Of a stretch of DNA of 41,032 nucleotides, positions 24,534 to 34,774 are shown in pieces. The notes beneath the pieces were generated by a model that worked only from the letters and a program-made list of their open reading frames with translations, had not been told where the DNA came from and ran no database searches. Source of the stretch: Pseudomonadota bacterium (GTDB lineage Bacteria > Pseudomonadota > Gammaproteobacteria > Burkholderiales > Burkholderiaceae_F); contig JAKBZN010000022.1 in assembly GCA_021842465.1 (NCBI GenBank), positions 1 through 41,032 on the forward strand, read 5' to 3'. Positions within the stretch are counted from its first letter, which is position 1. Each line of letters opens with the position of its first letter. Both the position numbers and the translations under genes were made by a program.

Positions 24534-25572
24534 ATACTATTTCGCACTCAGCACTGAAGATCAAAGCGAAGTCCTCGAACAGGCCCGCGCGAAGACCGGT
24601 AGGCCAACGCACTTACTTGAAAAGGATGTGTGGGTCGTCTGGACGCTTGGCGCTCTTTTCGAGTCGGCGCTTGCGACCGACCTCACCTTCAAGGGAGGAA
24701 CCTCGCTTTCCAAGGCCTACAAGATCATCGACCGGTTCTCCGAGGACCTTGACCTCACTTACGACATCCGCAAGCTGATAGGCGATCTCACCGGCGGCGC
24801 AGAATTCCTGCCGAAGAGTCGCAGCCAAGCCGGCAAGTGGACCAAAGCTGTTCGCGACCGCCTGCCTGAGTGGATCGCATGCGAAGTGCAGCCGATACTT
24901 CAAAAAGCCATGGAGCTTGCGAAGTTGAATGCCACATTGGAAATCGCGGGCACCGAGCACGACAAGTTGCTGCTCCATTACCCGGCGGCCAAGCAGGGAA
25001 CTGGCTACATGGGCCCCGTTGTCACGTTGGAGTTCGGCGCCCGGGCGACCGGAGAGCCGCACCAGGTCGTACCCGTCGCGTGCGACATGCACAGTCTGGT
25101 CGGCGGTGTGACGTTTCCAACCGCATCACCTTTGGTCATGAGTGTCGCTCGGACTTTCTGGGAGAAGGCCACTGCAACGCACGTTTACTGCGCGCAGGGA
25201 CGAATTCGTGGCGAGCGCTACGCGCGGCATTGGCACGATCTGGCCGCGATCATGCGTAGCCCTTACTTCCGAACAGCGATCGATGACCGCGCTGTTGCTC
25301 GTGCCGTCGCCGAGCACAAGTCGCACTTCTTCATCGAGAAGGATGTCGACGGAGAGACGATCGACTACATCATGGCGGTGGAAGGTCGTTTGCAGATCGT
25401 GCCCGATGGTGGCGCCCGCGAAGCCCTCGCAATGGACTACGCCAAAATGATCGAAGACCAGGTCATGATCGGCGATGCTCTGCCCTTTGATGAACTCATG
25501 AAGGTCTGCGCCGACCTGGCTCAACAGGCGAATGGCGCGGCCAAGCCACCTGCGGATGAACAAGCCACATGA
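24526..25572 (+). CDS. AbiEii-type nucleotidyltransferase toxin
   Basis: The protein has 348 residues starting at GTG 24526 inside the antitoxin gene. The nucleotidyltransferase motifs are intact: FKGGTSLSKAYKIIDR (motif I) and SEDLDLTYD with the DxD acidic pair. A conserved lysine/aspartate region near ARHWHDLAAI lies in the C-terminal half, as in AbiEii. AbiEii toxins modify cellular targets and cause growth arrest during phage infection unless balanced by AbiEi. The length is normal for the family. The stop overlaps the start of a third gene (ATGA). Confidence 0.88.
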   Translation: MAEYYFALSTEDQSEVLEQARAKTGRPTHLLEKDVWVVWTLGALFESALATDLTFKGGTSLSKAYKIIDRFSEDLDLTYDIRKLIGDLTGGAEFLPKSRSQAGKWTKAVRDRLPEWIACEVQPILQKAMELAKLNATLEIAGTEHDKLLLHYPAAKQGTGYMGPVVTLEFGARATGEPHQVVPVACDMHSLVGGVTFPTASPLVMSVARTFWEKATATHVYCAQGRIRGERYARHWHDLAAIMRSPYFRTAIDDRAVARAVAEHKSHFFIEKDVDGETIDYIMAVEGRLQIVPDGGAREALAMDYAKMIEDQVMIGDALPFDELMKVCADLAQQANGAAKPPADEQAT

Positions 25573-25790
25573 TCGGATCGAGGACCCGTCACTCGCTCGT
25601 CCAGTTTCTTGCACTTCAGGGTCCCGAAATCGCCATTGTGATGTTCAGCAAGTACGGCGTTCAGCATCTATCGCTCTCGTCAGACCAACTGCTGTATGGG
25701 CTGCTGAACATCGTGCGCGCCCTCGACGATCGCACCCTGATGCAGGTGCTGGCTGAGATCGTGGCCGATAGACAGAAAAAGACGCAGAAT
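25569..25790 (+). pseudogene. Third gene of the right AbiE operon, truncated at the guaA junction
   Basis: ATG 25569 overlaps the toxin stop (ATGA). About 74 residues precede the guaA-like repeat, including LVQFLALQGPEIAIVMFSKY and YGLLNIVRALDDRTLMQVLA. Beyond 25790 the frame remains open to 25973, but only by reading guaA antisense, so the original 3' part is missing. I do not recognise the family. The coupling suggests it was co-expressed with the toxin-antitoxin pair before the deletion. Confidence 0.6.
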
Positions 25791-25804
25791 CACTCCCACT
25801 CGAT
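25790..25804 (-). repeat. Att-like direct repeat 3: the guaA 3' end
   Basis: The last 15 bases of guaA (ATCGAGTGGGAGTGA, encoding IEWE-stop) are identical to the corresponding part of repeat 2 and differ from repeat 1 at two positions. This marks the chromosomal side of the island. Confidence 0.65.
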
Positions 25805-27355
25805 CGTCGCCGGCGGCTTTCCGCTGATGTCGTACACGACCCGATTGATGCCGCGCACTTCGTTGATGATGCGGTTGGATACCTTGCCGAGCAGTTCGTG
25901 GGGCAGCGGCGCCCAGTGTGCGGTCATGAAGTCCTGCGTCTGCACCGCGCGCAATGCGACCACCCATTCGTAGGTCCGCCCGTCGCCCATCACCCCGACG
26001 CTCTTCACCGGCAGGAACACGGCGAACGCCTGGCTGGTCCTGTCGTACCAGCCGCTCGCGCGCAGCTCCTCGATGAAGATCGCGTCGGCGCGACGCAGGA
26101 GATCCGCATAGTCGCGCCGGACTTCGCCCAGGATGCGCACGCCCAGCCCCGGCCCGGGAAACGGATGGCGGTACACCATCTCGCGCGGCAGGCCGAGCGC
26201 GATGCCCAGCGCGCGCACTTCGTCCTTGAATAGCTCGCGCAGCGGTTCGAGCAGCTTGAGGTGCAGCGTGTCGGGCAGGCCGCCGACGTTGTGGTGCGAC
26301 TTGATCGTCACCGCCTTCTTGGATTTCGCGCCGGCCGATTCGATCACGTCGGGATAGATCGTGCCCTGCGCCAGCCACTTGACGTTCGGCAGCCGGGCCG
26401 CTTCCTCCTGGAAGAGCTCGACGAACTCGCGCCCGATGATCTTGCGCTTGGCCTCGGGGTCGGAGACCCCGGCGAGCTTGCCGAGGAAGCGCCCGGAGGC
26501 GTCGACCACGACGAGGTGCAGCCCCAGGTGGCGCTCGAACATGTCGACGACCTGCTGCGCCTCATCGAGCCGCAGCAAGCCGTTGTCGACGAACACGCAG
26601 GTCAGCTGCCGGCCGATCGCGCGATGGATCAGCAGGGCCGCCACCGACGAATCGACACCGCCGGACAGCCCCAATACGACTTCCTCCGTTCCCACCTGTT
26701 CGCGGATGCGCGCCACCGCCTCATCGACGTAATCGGGCATGTTCCAGTCGCCGCGACAGCCGCAGATGTCTCGCACGAAACGCGTGAGCAGCTCCTGCCC
26801 CTGGCGGGTATGGGTGACCTCGGGATGGAACTGCACGCCGTAGAAGCGCCGCGATTCGTCGGCCATGCCGGCGATCGGGCAACTGTCGGTCTCGGCCATC
26901 ACCGCAAAGCCCGCGGGCAGTTCCGCGACCTTGTCGCCATGGCTCATCCAGACGTCGAGCAAGGCTTCGCCCTTGGCGCCGCTGGCATCCTGCAAACCTT
27001 CCAGCAGGCGGGTGTGCCCGCGGGCGCGCACCTGCGCGAAGCCGAATTCCCGCTTCGCGCCGGACTCCACGCGCCCGCCCAACTGCTGCGCCATCGTCTG
27101 CATGCCATAGCAGATCCCCAGCACGGGCACGCCGAGCCGGAATACGACGTCGGGCGCGCGATCGGTGGATTCCTCGTAGGCCGACTGATGGCTGCCCGAG
27201 AGGATGACCCCGCACGGCGCGAAGGCCCGGATCGCCTCCTCCGGCATGTCGCAGGGGTGGATTTCGCAATACACCCGCGCTTCGCGCACGCGCCGGGCGA
27301 TGAGTTGGGTCACCTGGGAGCCGAAGTCCAGGATCAGGATGCGGTCGTGTTGCAT
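25790..27355 (-). CDS. guaA: GMP synthase (glutamine-hydrolysing)
   Basis: The protein has 521 residues starting at ATG 27355 ([14 protein letters not shown]); a GTG four codons earlier is possible. The N-terminal class I glutamine amidotransferase has the nucleophile Cys82 in GICYGMQ and the FHPEVTHT His/Glu pair. The ATP-pyrophosphatase domain has the GLSGGVDSS loop. The dimerisation domain ends [12 protein letters not shown]. It converts XMP, ATP and glutamine to GMP, the last step of guanine nucleotide synthesis. It follows guaB by 84 bases on the same strand and is probably co-transcribed. The final codons form the integration site of the island, yet the protein C-terminus has been preserved. 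Confidence 0.97.
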   Translation of the reverse strand: MQHDRILILDFGSQVTQLIARRVREARVYCEIHPCDMPEEAIRAFAPCGVILSGSHQSAYEESTDRAPDVVFRLGVPVLGICYGMQTMAQQLGGRVESGAKREFGFAQVRARGHTRLLEGLQDASGAKGEALLDVWMSHGDKVAELPAGFAVMAETDSCPIAGMADESRRFYGVQFHPEVTHTRQGQELLTRFVRDICGCRGDWNMPDYVDEAVARIREQVGTEEVVLGLSGGVDSSVAALLIHRAIGRQLTCVFVDNGLLRLDEAQQVVDMFERHLGLHLVVVDASGRFLGKLAGVSDPEAKRKIIGREFVELFQEEAARLPNVKWLAQGTIYPDVIESAGAKSKKAVTIKSHHNVGGLPDTLHLKLLEPLRELFKDEVRALGIALGLPREMVYRHPFPGPGLGVRILGEVRRDYADLLRRADAIFIEELRASGWYDRTSQAFAVFLPVKSVGVMGDGRTYEWVVALRAVQTQDFMTAHWAPLPHELLGKVSNRIINEVRGINRVVYDISGKPPATIEWE

Positions 27356-27439
27356 AGGAAACACCAAGCGGCGGACAGCCGGGCCTGCCGCGAGGAGTGG
27401 GATTCCGACGAGCGGGCGGGCCCGGCTGCCCGCCGCACG

Positions 27440-29059
<1,620 letters not shown>

Positions 29060-29085
29060 TCACCGATTCCCCGGGAGATTCCGGC

Positions 29086-29592
29086 ATGGGACCCACCCGA
29101 ATTCCGCAATGCGGCATCGCTACCGTTACCGCCTTTGCCGTAGTCGCCGCGATCGCGATCGCTCCCCGGTGCGCCGAGGCCCAATGGGCATGGCGCGATG
29201 CCAGCGGCCACGTCACCTATTCCGATACCCCGCCACCGGCCGACATTCCCCCGCGCCAGATCTTCCAGCAGCCGAACCCGGCCACCATGCCCGCCGCGGC
29301 GCCGCCGGGAAGGAGCACCAAGGAAACGCAGGAGCGCGACGCCAATGCGGAGAAGCGTTTCGACAAGTGGTTCAAGAAACGGCAGGAAGCGGAGCAACGG
29401 CAGGAAGCCGAACAGGCCCGACGGGATGCCGAATGCAACCGCCTGCGCGGGCGACTGGCCTCGCTCCAGATGCTGGGAATGCAGGTCCTGCAGCAAGATC
29501 CGAACGGCGGTGCCCCGACCTTCCTCTCCGACCAGCAGCGCACCGCGCAAGCGCAGCAACTGCAGGATCAGATCAGCAGCAACTGCAATTAA
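29086..29592 (+). CDS. DUF4124-domain periplasmic protein
   Basis: The protein has 168 residues: a signal peptide (about 1-32, ending RCAEA-QW), then the short DUF4124 motif WAWRDASGHVTYSDTPPPAD and a long charged coiled-coil segment (KRFDKWFKKRQEAEQRQEAE). The C-terminus contains two Cys (DAECNRL, SSNCN) that could form a disulfide. The function of this family is unknown; it is common next to guaB in betaproteobacteria. The ATG at 29086 follows a CCGGGAGA-like sequence, and a TACAAT at 29047 may be its -10. Its TAA stop overlaps the rnfH stop on the other strand. Confidence 0.85.
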   Translation: MGPTRIPQCGIATVTAFAVVAAIAIAPRCAEAQWAWRDASGHVTYSDTPPPADIPPRQIFQQPNPATMPAAAPPGRSTKETQERDANAEKRFDKWFKKRQEAEQRQEAEQARRDAECNRLRGRLASLQMLGMQVLQQDPNGGAPTFLSDQQRTAQAQQLQDQISSNCN

Positions 29593-29900
29593 CGCCGCGC
29601 GCCGGCACGCAGCCGCCGAGCCTCTTTGGGGTCGATTTGCAGCGATCGATAGATCTCGATCCGGTCGCCGTCGCGGACGAGATCGTCGGGCATGGCCGCA
29701 CGGTTGAACACGCCCACGTCCCAAGGGCCTTCCGCCCCCCCGGGTAGCTCGGGGCAGGCTACGGCGATCCCCGATTGCGCGATCGCGTCCCGGATCCGTG
29801 CGCCCGCCGCCACCGTCACCGGCAGCGCCCACTGGCGATCCGGCAGCGCGTAGACCACCAACGCCTGCAACCGCAACCCGCCCTCAGGCGCCGGTTCCAT
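29589..29900 (-). CDS. rnfH: RnfH family ubiquitin-fold protein
   Basis: The protein has 103 residues with the small beta-grasp pattern of RnfH: LQALVVYALPDRQWALPVTV, IAVACPELPGG, VGVFNRAAMPDDLVRDGDRIEIYRSL and the terminal DPKEARR. Family members are encoded beside ratA or in rnf operons; their role is not defined. The start overlaps the ratA stop by 17 bases, so the two are coupled. It is convergent with the DUF4124 gene, and the two stops share the tetranucleotide TTAA. Confidence 0.88.
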   Translation of the reverse strand: MEPAPEGGLRLQALVVYALPDRQWALPVTVAAGARIRDAIAQSGIAVACPELPGGAEGPWDVGVFNRAAMPDDLVRDGDRIEIYRSLQIDPKEARRLRAGARR

Positions 29901-30339
29901 AAATCTGGTCGGCGCGCTCGGCGAACGCGTCGATGAGGGAATTCGCGACGTGCTCGAACACCGGCGCCACCACCCGCCCGAGCAGGCCCGCGGCGAACCG
30001 GTAGTGCAGATCGAGCGTCACCTTGCAGCCCTCCTCCCGCAGCGGCTGGAAACTCCAGCGCCCATGCAGGTCGCGGAACGGCCCGTCGACCAGCGTGAGA
30101 TCGATCGTTTCGCATCCGTGGTGAATGTTTCGGGTCGTGAAGGAACTGCGGACGCCCATGTAGGCGATGTCGACCCGGGCCACGAGCGCTTCCCCGTCGG
30201 CCAGCGCGTCGACCGGCGGCTGGACGTGGCTCGCCGCGCACCACGGCAGGAACTTGGGGTACTGTGCCACGTCACGCACCAGGGCGAACATCTGTGGACA
30301 ACGGTAAGGAACGATGACGGAACGGTGAACGCGATGCAT
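29884..30339 (-). CDS. ratA: RatA-type START-like toxin / coenzyme Q-binding protein
   Basis: The protein has 151 residues of the polyketide-cyclase/START fold: [21 protein letters not shown] at the N-terminus, [10 protein letters not shown], then [23 protein letters not shown] and the C-terminal helix [17 protein letters not shown]. In E. coli RatA blocks ribosome subunit joining, while homologues bind ubiquinone (Coq10-like). Which role applies here is unknown. It is divergent from smpB with only 28 bases between the starts, the standard arrangement in this group. Confidence 0.9.
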   Translation of the reverse strand: MHRVHRSVIVPYRCPQMFALVRDVAQYPKFLPWCAASHVQPPVDALADGEALVARVDIAYMGVRSSFTTRNIHHGCETIDLTLVDGPFRDLHGRWSFQPLREEGCKVTLDLHYRFAAGLLGRVVAPVFEHVANSLIDAFAERADQIYGTGA

Positions 30340-30367
30340 GGGGCGCCATTGTTACACTATTTCGATA

Positions 30368-30817
30368 ATGTCCATCACCCAGAACCGCAAGGCCCGCCAC
30401 GACTACCAGATCGAAGAGCGCTTCGAGGCCGGACTCGTGCTCGAAGGCTGGGAAGTCAAGAGCATCCGCGCCGGCCGCGCGCAGATGAACGAAGCCTACG
30501 TCATCATCCGCGGCGAAGAGCTTTTCCTGCTCAATGCGCACATCGGCATCCTGCCCACCACCTCGACGCACATCCACGCCGACCCCACGCGCACGCGCAA
30601 GCTGCTGTTGCGCGCCGAGGAGATCCGCAAACTGATCGGCAAGGTCGAGCGTGCCGGCTACACCCTGGTTCCGCTCGACCTGCACTTCTCCCGTGGGCGG
30701 GTGAAACTCGCCCTGGGGCTCGCCAAAGGCAAGCGACAGTTCGAGAAGCGGGCGGCGGAACAGGACCGGGACTGGAAGCGCGAACAGGCGCGGCTGCTCA
30801 AGACCCGCTCGCGATGA
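30368..30817 (+). CDS. smpB: SsrA-binding protein SmpB
   Basis: The protein has 149 residues, the usual length. [20 protein letters not shown] and the [19 protein letters not shown] segment are diagnostic, as is the basic C-terminal tail ([17 protein letters not shown]) that acts in the ribosomal A site. It binds tmRNA and rescues stalled ribosomes. The start at 30368 has no ribosome binding site. TACACT at 30353-30358 would place transcription initiation within a few bases of the ATG, so the message may be leaderless. Confidence 0.96.
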   Translation: MSITQNRKARHDYQIEERFEAGLVLEGWEVKSIRAGRAQMNEAYVIIRGEELFLLNAHIGILPTTSTHIHADPTRTRKLLLRAEEIRKLIGKVERAGYTLVPLDLHFSRGRVKLALGLAKGKRQFEKRAAEQDRDWKREQARLLKTRSR

Positions 30818-30833
30818 GCGGACCGGCGTAACC

Positions 30834-30857
30834 CCGGTTTCCGCGAGCGCGAACCGG
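30834..30857. terminator. GC-rich hairpin between convergent smpB and iscX
   Basis: CCGGTT (30834-30839) pairs with AACCGG (30852-30857), with CGCG/CGCG pairing inside. It lies between two converging genes but has no T-run on either strand. It may act as a weak bidirectional or processing hairpin. Confidence 0.35.
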
Positions 30858-30893
30858 ATGCCCGTCGGCGAACCCGGCGGCGCCGGGGAACCG

Positions 30894-31103
30894 CTACTCC
30901 GCTTCTTCGATCCACGCCATCTGGATCGCCTCGAGAATTTTCTCGTTGGACCGGTCCGGATGGTCGGCGAAGCCGTCGAGTTCGCATACCCACCGATGCA
31001 GATCGGTGAAACGGATGGCCCGGGGATCGACGTGCGGATGCTCTTCCAGCAAGGCCTGGGCGATCGCGATCGAATCCGTCCAATGCAGCATTGCGGGACT
31101 CAT
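30894..31103 (-). CDS. iscX: Fe-S assembly protein IscX
   Basis: The protein has 69 residues starting at ATG 31103 after a strong AGGAGG. It is a small acidic protein with LHWTDSIAIAQALLEEHP, IRFTDLHRWVCEL and the C-terminal AIQMAWIEE. IscX binds IscS and iron and tunes cluster assembly. It is the last gene of the isc operon and overlaps fdx by ATGA. Confidence 0.93.
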   Translation of the reverse strand: MSPAMLHWTDSIAIAQALLEEHPHVDPRAIRFTDLHRWVCELDGFADHPDRSNEKILEAIQMAWIEEAE

Positions 31104-31441
31104 TGCTTCCCCTCCTTCACCTGGTTGATCGAATACCGGGGAATCTCCACCACGAGGTCCTGATCGGCGACGATCGCCTGACACGACAGGCGCGAGAGCG
31201 GCGTCAGCCCCCACGCCTTGTCGAGCAGGTCGTCCTCGTCCTCCTCGGACGGCGCAAGCGAGGAAAACCCTTCGCGCACGATGATATGACAGGTCGTGCA
31301 GGCGCAGGAGAGTTCGCAGGCATGCTCGATCGGCACACCGGCTTCGAGCAGCGCGCGGCAGATGCTTTGCCCGCGCCGGGCGGTGACCGTCGCCCCCTCG
31401 GGGCAGACATCCTCGTGCGGAAGAACGCGAATCGTCGGCAT
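31100..31441 (-). CDS. fdx: Isc-type 2Fe-2S ferredoxin
   Basis: The protein has 113 residues. The cluster ligands are the three Cys of ACELSCACTTCH plus the Cys in LSRLSCQAI. The C-terminal DLVVEIPRYSINQV is typical of adrenodoxin-like Isc ferredoxins. It donates electrons for cluster synthesis on IscU. It starts two bases after the hscA stop. Confidence 0.95.
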   Translation of the reverse strand: MPTIRVLPHEDVCPEGATVTARRGQSICRALLEAGVPIEHACELSCACTTCHIIVREGFSSLAPSEEDEDDLLDKAWGLTPLSRLSCQAIVADQDLVVEIPRYSINQVKEGKQ

Positions 31442-31443
31442 GG

Positions 31444-33321
31444 CTACTTGTTCCCCGTCAAGACCTCGTCGACCTTGGCGCCGGCCAGGGCCGCGCGGAT
31501 CGAGCGGTTCATCCGCAGCATCGCGAAGTTCTCGGTCGCCGCCGAAAGTTGCGCGCCGGCCCCGGCGATCGCATCGGCATGGCCGGCCTGCTCCGCCGCG
31601 GCGAGTTGCTCGACCGCCGCCTCGATTTCCGCCCGCTCGCCGGCATCGAGGAGATCCCCGTCCGCGCGCAGCGCCGCGCGAGTCGCCTCGATCATCCGCC
31701 GCGCCTCGACCTGCTGCTCGCGCAGCATGCGCGCATCGCGATCCCGCTCCGCCGCCCCGAACGAGTCGGCAAGCATGCGCGCGACGTCCTCGTCGCCCAG
31801 GCCATACGACGGCTTGACCGTGACCGAGGCCTCGACGCCGCTCACGGCCTCGGTGGCGCTCACCGAGAGCAACCCGTCGGCATCGACCTGGAAGCGCACG
31901 CGCACGCGCGCCGCCCCCGCGGCCATCGGCGGCAGTCCGCGCAACTCGAATCGCGCCAGCGACCGGCAGTGATCGACCAGATCCCGTTCGCCCTGCACCA
32001 CGTGCAGCGCCAGCGCCCGCTGCCCGTCCTGGAACGTGGTGAAGTCCTGGGCACGCGCGGTGGGAATCGTCGAGTTCCGCGGGATGATGCGCTCGACCAG
32101 CCCCCCCATCGTCTCGATGCCGAGCGACAGCGGGATCACGTCGAGCAGCAGCCAGTCGTCGCCGGGCGGTCGATTGCCGACCAGCAGATTGGCCTGCATC
32201 GCCGCGCCCAGGGCCACGACCTGGTCGGGGTCGATGCGGTCCAGCGGCGGCTGTCCGAACAACTCCTCGACCGCCTTGCGCAGATGCGGCATGCGGGTGG
32301 CGCCGCCGACGAGGACGACGCCCTGCACGTCCGCCACCGGGACCCCGGCATCACGCAGCGTGCGCCGCGCCGCATCCACGGTCTTCTGGACCAGGTGCTG
32401 GGTGATTCCGAAAAACGTCTCCCGCCCGATGTTCAGGTTGACCCACCGGTGGTCGGAGAGCCGCGCCTGGATGGTGGCGCGATCGCGCGTCGAAAGCTGC
32501 TCCTTCGCCGCACGTGCGCGCGCCGTCAGCAGCCGGATGTCCTCGGGAGCCAGCAGCGAAAGATTGGCCTGCTCGAGTATCCAGCAATACAAGCGATGGT
32601 CGAAATCGTCGCCGCCCAGCGCGCTGTCGCCGCCGGTCGCCAGCACCTCGAACACCCCCTTGCTGAGCCGCAGGACCGACACGTCGAACGTGCCGCCGCC
32701 CAGGTCGTAAACGACGAAAACGCCTTCGGCACCGCTGTCGAGTCCATAGGCGACCGCCGCCGCGGTGGGCTCGTTGAGCAGCCGCAACACCGGGATTCCG
32801 GCAATCCGCGCCGCGTCGCGCGTCGCCTGCCGCTGGGCGTCGTCGAAGTACGCGGGAACCGTGATGACCGCGCCGGTCAGCGCTCCGCCCAGCGAACGTT
32901 CGGCGCGATCGCGCAGCACGTTCAGGATGTCGGCCGACACTTCCACCGGACTCTTGACCCCAGCCGCGGTGCGCAACTGCAGCATGCCCGGCGCATCGAC
33001 GAAATCGTAGGGCAGGTTCTCGATGTGGGCGATGTCGGGGCGGCCGCGGCCCATCAGGCGCTTGGCCGAGGAAATGACGTTGCGCGGGTCACTCGCCTGA
33101 TTCTGCTGCGCCTCGGCGCCGACCACCGGCGGCGCGTCGCCGCGATACCAGACGACCGACGGCAGCAAGGCATGGCCTTGTTCATCCGGCAACACCACCG
33201 GCGCGCCGCTGCGCACGGTCGCGACCAGGGAATTCGTCGTTCCGAGGTCGATTCCCACGGCCAGACGGTGCTGGTGCGGCGCGGCGGATTGCCCCGGTTC
33301 GGCGATTTGCAAAAGAGCCAT
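31444..33321 (-). CDS. hscA: Fe-S specific Hsp70 chaperone HscA
   Basis: The protein has 625 residues starting at ATG 33321 ([12 protein letters not shown]). The nucleotide-binding domain has [27 protein letters not shown] and [14 protein letters not shown]. The substrate-binding domain begins [14 protein letters not shown], with a helical lid at the C-terminus. HscA with HscB releases clusters from IscU by recognising its LPPVK motif, which is present in the IscU here. The hscB stop lies three bases upstream of the start. Confidence 0.96.
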   Translation of the reverse strand: MALLQIAEPGQSAAPHQHRLAVGIDLGTTNSLVATVRSGAPVVLPDEQGHALLPSVVWYRGDAPPVVGAEAQQNQASDPRNVISSAKRLMGRGRPDIAHIENLPYDFVDAPGMLQLRTAAGVKSPVEVSADILNVLRDRAERSLGGALTGAVITVPAYFDDAQRQATRDAARIAGIPVLRLLNEPTAAAVAYGLDSGAEGVFVVYDLGGGTFDVSVLRLSKGVFEVLATGGDSALGGDDFDHRLYCWILEQANLSLLAPEDIRLLTARARAAKEQLSTRDRATIQARLSDHRWVNLNIGRETFFGITQHLVQKTVDAARRTLRDAGVPVADVQGVVLVGGATRMPHLRKAVEELFGQPPLDRIDPDQVVALGAAMQANLLVGNRPPGDDWLLLDVIPLSLGIETMGGLVERIIPRNSTIPTARAQDFTTFQDGQRALALHVVQGERDLVDHCRSLARFELRGLPPMAAGAARVRVRFQVDADGLLSVSATEAVSGVEASVTVKPSYGLGDEDVARMLADSFGAAERDRDARMLREQQVEARRMIEATRAALRADGDLLDAGERAEIEAAVEQLAAAEQAGHADAIAGAGAQLSAATENFAMLRMNRSIRAALAGAKVDEVLTGNK

Positions 33322-33323
33322 GA

Positions 33324-33884
33324 TCAATCCGCGGTATCCGCGGCCATTTTTTCGATGAATTTTTCGACGAACAGCAACGCCCGAACACTGTCGGCAGCGG
33401 CGGCATAGTCCCCCCGCTCGTCGATCTCGCCGGTGATGCGGGTCAGCAGCTCCGCGTGCGTGGCATCCACTTCCCGGCGGAGCGCGCGCCGGGCCTCAGG
33501 ATCCTCGGCCTCCTCCCAGGCTTCGCGCCAGCGCATCTGCAACGCGAGAAATTCCGCGGGGATGCGCCGCGACGACTCGACGCCGTCGGAAAGCGCACCG
33601 TGCATCCGGCACAGATATGCCGCACGCGCGCTGTCGGACTTCAGGATCCGGTAGGCCTCGTTGGCATGGCTTGCCATCTGCATCGCCACGCGCTGCTGCG
33701 CCGCACCCGCAGCCGCGTGCCGGTCGGGGTGCACCTGAACGAGCACCTCCCGATAGGCCGCGGCAAGACGCTGCGGATCGAGCGCAAAACGGGGCGCGAG
33801 GCCGAAGAGGGCAAAATATTCCGGAAGCTGGGACACGACGGAGACATCGCCCGAACCCCGCGGAGCGCGGGATCCGGAACGCAT
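33324..33884 (-). CDS. hscB: J-domain co-chaperone HscB
   Basis: The ATG at 33884 follows the iscA stop directly (TGAAATG) and gives 186 residues. The J domain begins near residue 20, with [13 protein letters not shown] and the HPD motif in VQVHPDRH. The C-terminal domain (about 100-186) is the helical bundle that binds IscU. The first 17 residues ([15 protein letters not shown]) are not conserved in appearance. GTG 33836 is an alternative start close to where most homologues begin. Confidence 0.93.
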   Translation of the reverse strand: MRSGSRAPRGSGDVSVVSQLPEYFALFGLAPRFALDPQRLAAAYREVLVQVHPDRHAAAGAAQQRVAMQMASHANEAYRILKSDSARAAYLCRMHGALSDGVESSRRIPAEFLALQMRWREAWEEAEDPEARRALRREVDATHAELLTRITGEIDERGDYAAAADSVRALLFVEKFIEKMAADTAD

Positions 33885-33885
33885 T

Positions 33886-34209
33886 TCAGACCCGGAACGA
33901 CTCGCCGCAACCGCAGCGGTCCTTCTCGTTGGGATTGTTGAACCGGAAGCCCTCGTTCAAGCCCTCGCGGACATAGTCCAGTTCGGTGCCGTCGAGGTAC
34001 GCGAGACTGCGCGGATCGACCAGAACCCGGACGCCGTTGGTTTCAAACTGAACGTCCTGGGGATCGGCCGCGTCGGCGAACTCGAGTTTGTAGGCCATGC
34101 CGGAACAACCGGTGGTCTGCACCGCGAGCCGCACGCCGACGCCCTTGCCGCGTCGCTCGATATACGCCGCAACGTGGCGGGCGGCGCGCTCCGTGAGAGT
34201 GACTGCCAT
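33886..34209 (-). CDS. iscA: A-type Fe-S carrier IscA
   Basis: The protein has 107 residues with the three conserved ligand cysteines in TTGCSGMAY and DRCGCGESF. IscA carries clusters or iron to target proteins. It lies 12 bases after iscU in the operon. Confidence 0.96.
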   Translation of the reverse strand: MAVTLTERAARHVAAYIERRGKGVGVRLAVQTTGCSGMAYKLEFADAADPQDVQFETNGVRVLVDPRSLAYLDGTELDYVREGLNEGFRFNNPNEKDRCGCGESFRV

Positions 34210-34221
34210 CGGCCTGCCCCT

Positions 34222-34644
34222 TTACGCCGCCGCCGAAAGCGCGGATGCCGCGGATTCCTCGGTGCCGCCGCGCTTGCTACGGTAATCTTCGATCGCCGCC
34301 TTGATCGCGTCTTCGGCAAGGATCGAACAATGGATTTTCACCGGCGGCAGGGCGAGTTCCTCGGCGATCGCGGTGTTGCGGATCTCCATCGCCTGATCGA
34401 GCGTCTTGCCCTTGACCCACTCGGTGACCAGCGAACTCGAGGCGATCGCCGAGCCGCAACCGTAGGTCTTGAAGCGGGCATCTTCAATCACGCCATCCTC
34501 GTTGACGCGAATCTGCAGCTTCATCACGTCGCCGCAGGCCGGCGCCCCCACCATCCCGGTCCCCACCGCCTGATCGTCCTTGTCGAAGGAACCGACGTTG
34601 CGCGGATTCTCGTAATGATCGATGACTTTCTCGCTGTACGACAT
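34222..34644 (-). CDS. iscU: Fe-S scaffold protein IscU
   Basis: The protein has 140 residues. The cluster-binding cysteines are in GAPACGDVMKL, YGCGSAIASSS and KIHCSILAEDAI, with the conserved Asp in ACGD. LPPVK just before the last Cys is the HscA recognition site. The C-terminal tail (GGTEESAASALSAAA) is slightly longer than usual. A 130-base gap, mostly GC-rich with no clear signal, separates it from iscS; homologous operons usually have a shorter spacer. Confidence 0.97.
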   Translation of the reverse strand: MSYSEKVIDHYENPRNVGSFDKDDQAVGTGMVGAPACGDVMKLQIRVNEDGVIEDARFKTYGCGSAIASSSLVTEWVKGKTLDQAMEIRNTAIAEELALPPVKIHCSILAEDAIKAAIEDYRSKRGGTEESAASALSAAA

Positions 34645-34774
34645 TTCCTATGCCTCCCGCCCGATGATTGGCGTCTTGACGAATGCACTGGCCCGGCCCT
34701 TTTCCCCTCCCCCGCCCGTCCGGAACGGGGGAACGGGGTCCGGATCACGGGCCTCACCCATTACCCGGAATCCC

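Larger units (their letters stand above)
20052..25804. mobile_element. Composite genomic island at the 3' end of guaA
   Basis: The region between the GGDEF-EAL gene and guaA carries only defence-type genes and is bounded and split by three direct repeats of the guaA 3' end (about 20052, 23764 and 25790). Its base composition is less GC-rich than the flanks, notably at 23640-23940. Two modules result: AbiEi, truncated AbiEii and a primase-helicase-nuclease on the minus strand (left), and AbiEi, AbiEii and a truncated third gene on the plus strand (right). The 3' end of guaA is a known target of site-specific recombinases. No integrase, relaxase or transposase gene is visible, so the island is either a remnant or mobilised in trans. 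Confidence 0.7.

Noticed and set aside
25790-25973. Continuation of the truncated third AbiE-operon gene past guaA
   Set aside because: This portion is the reverse complement of guaA codons, so it is fortuitous read-through and not part of the original protein.
27412-27433. GC-rich inverted repeat between guaB and guaA as a terminator
   Set aside because: The arms are six bases, the loop is ten, and there is no T-run; guaB and guaA are usually co-transcribed.
31549-33408. 619-residue open frame antisense to hscA
   Set aside because: HscA is clearly coding on the other strand; the His/Arg/Asp-rich antisense frame is a shadow.
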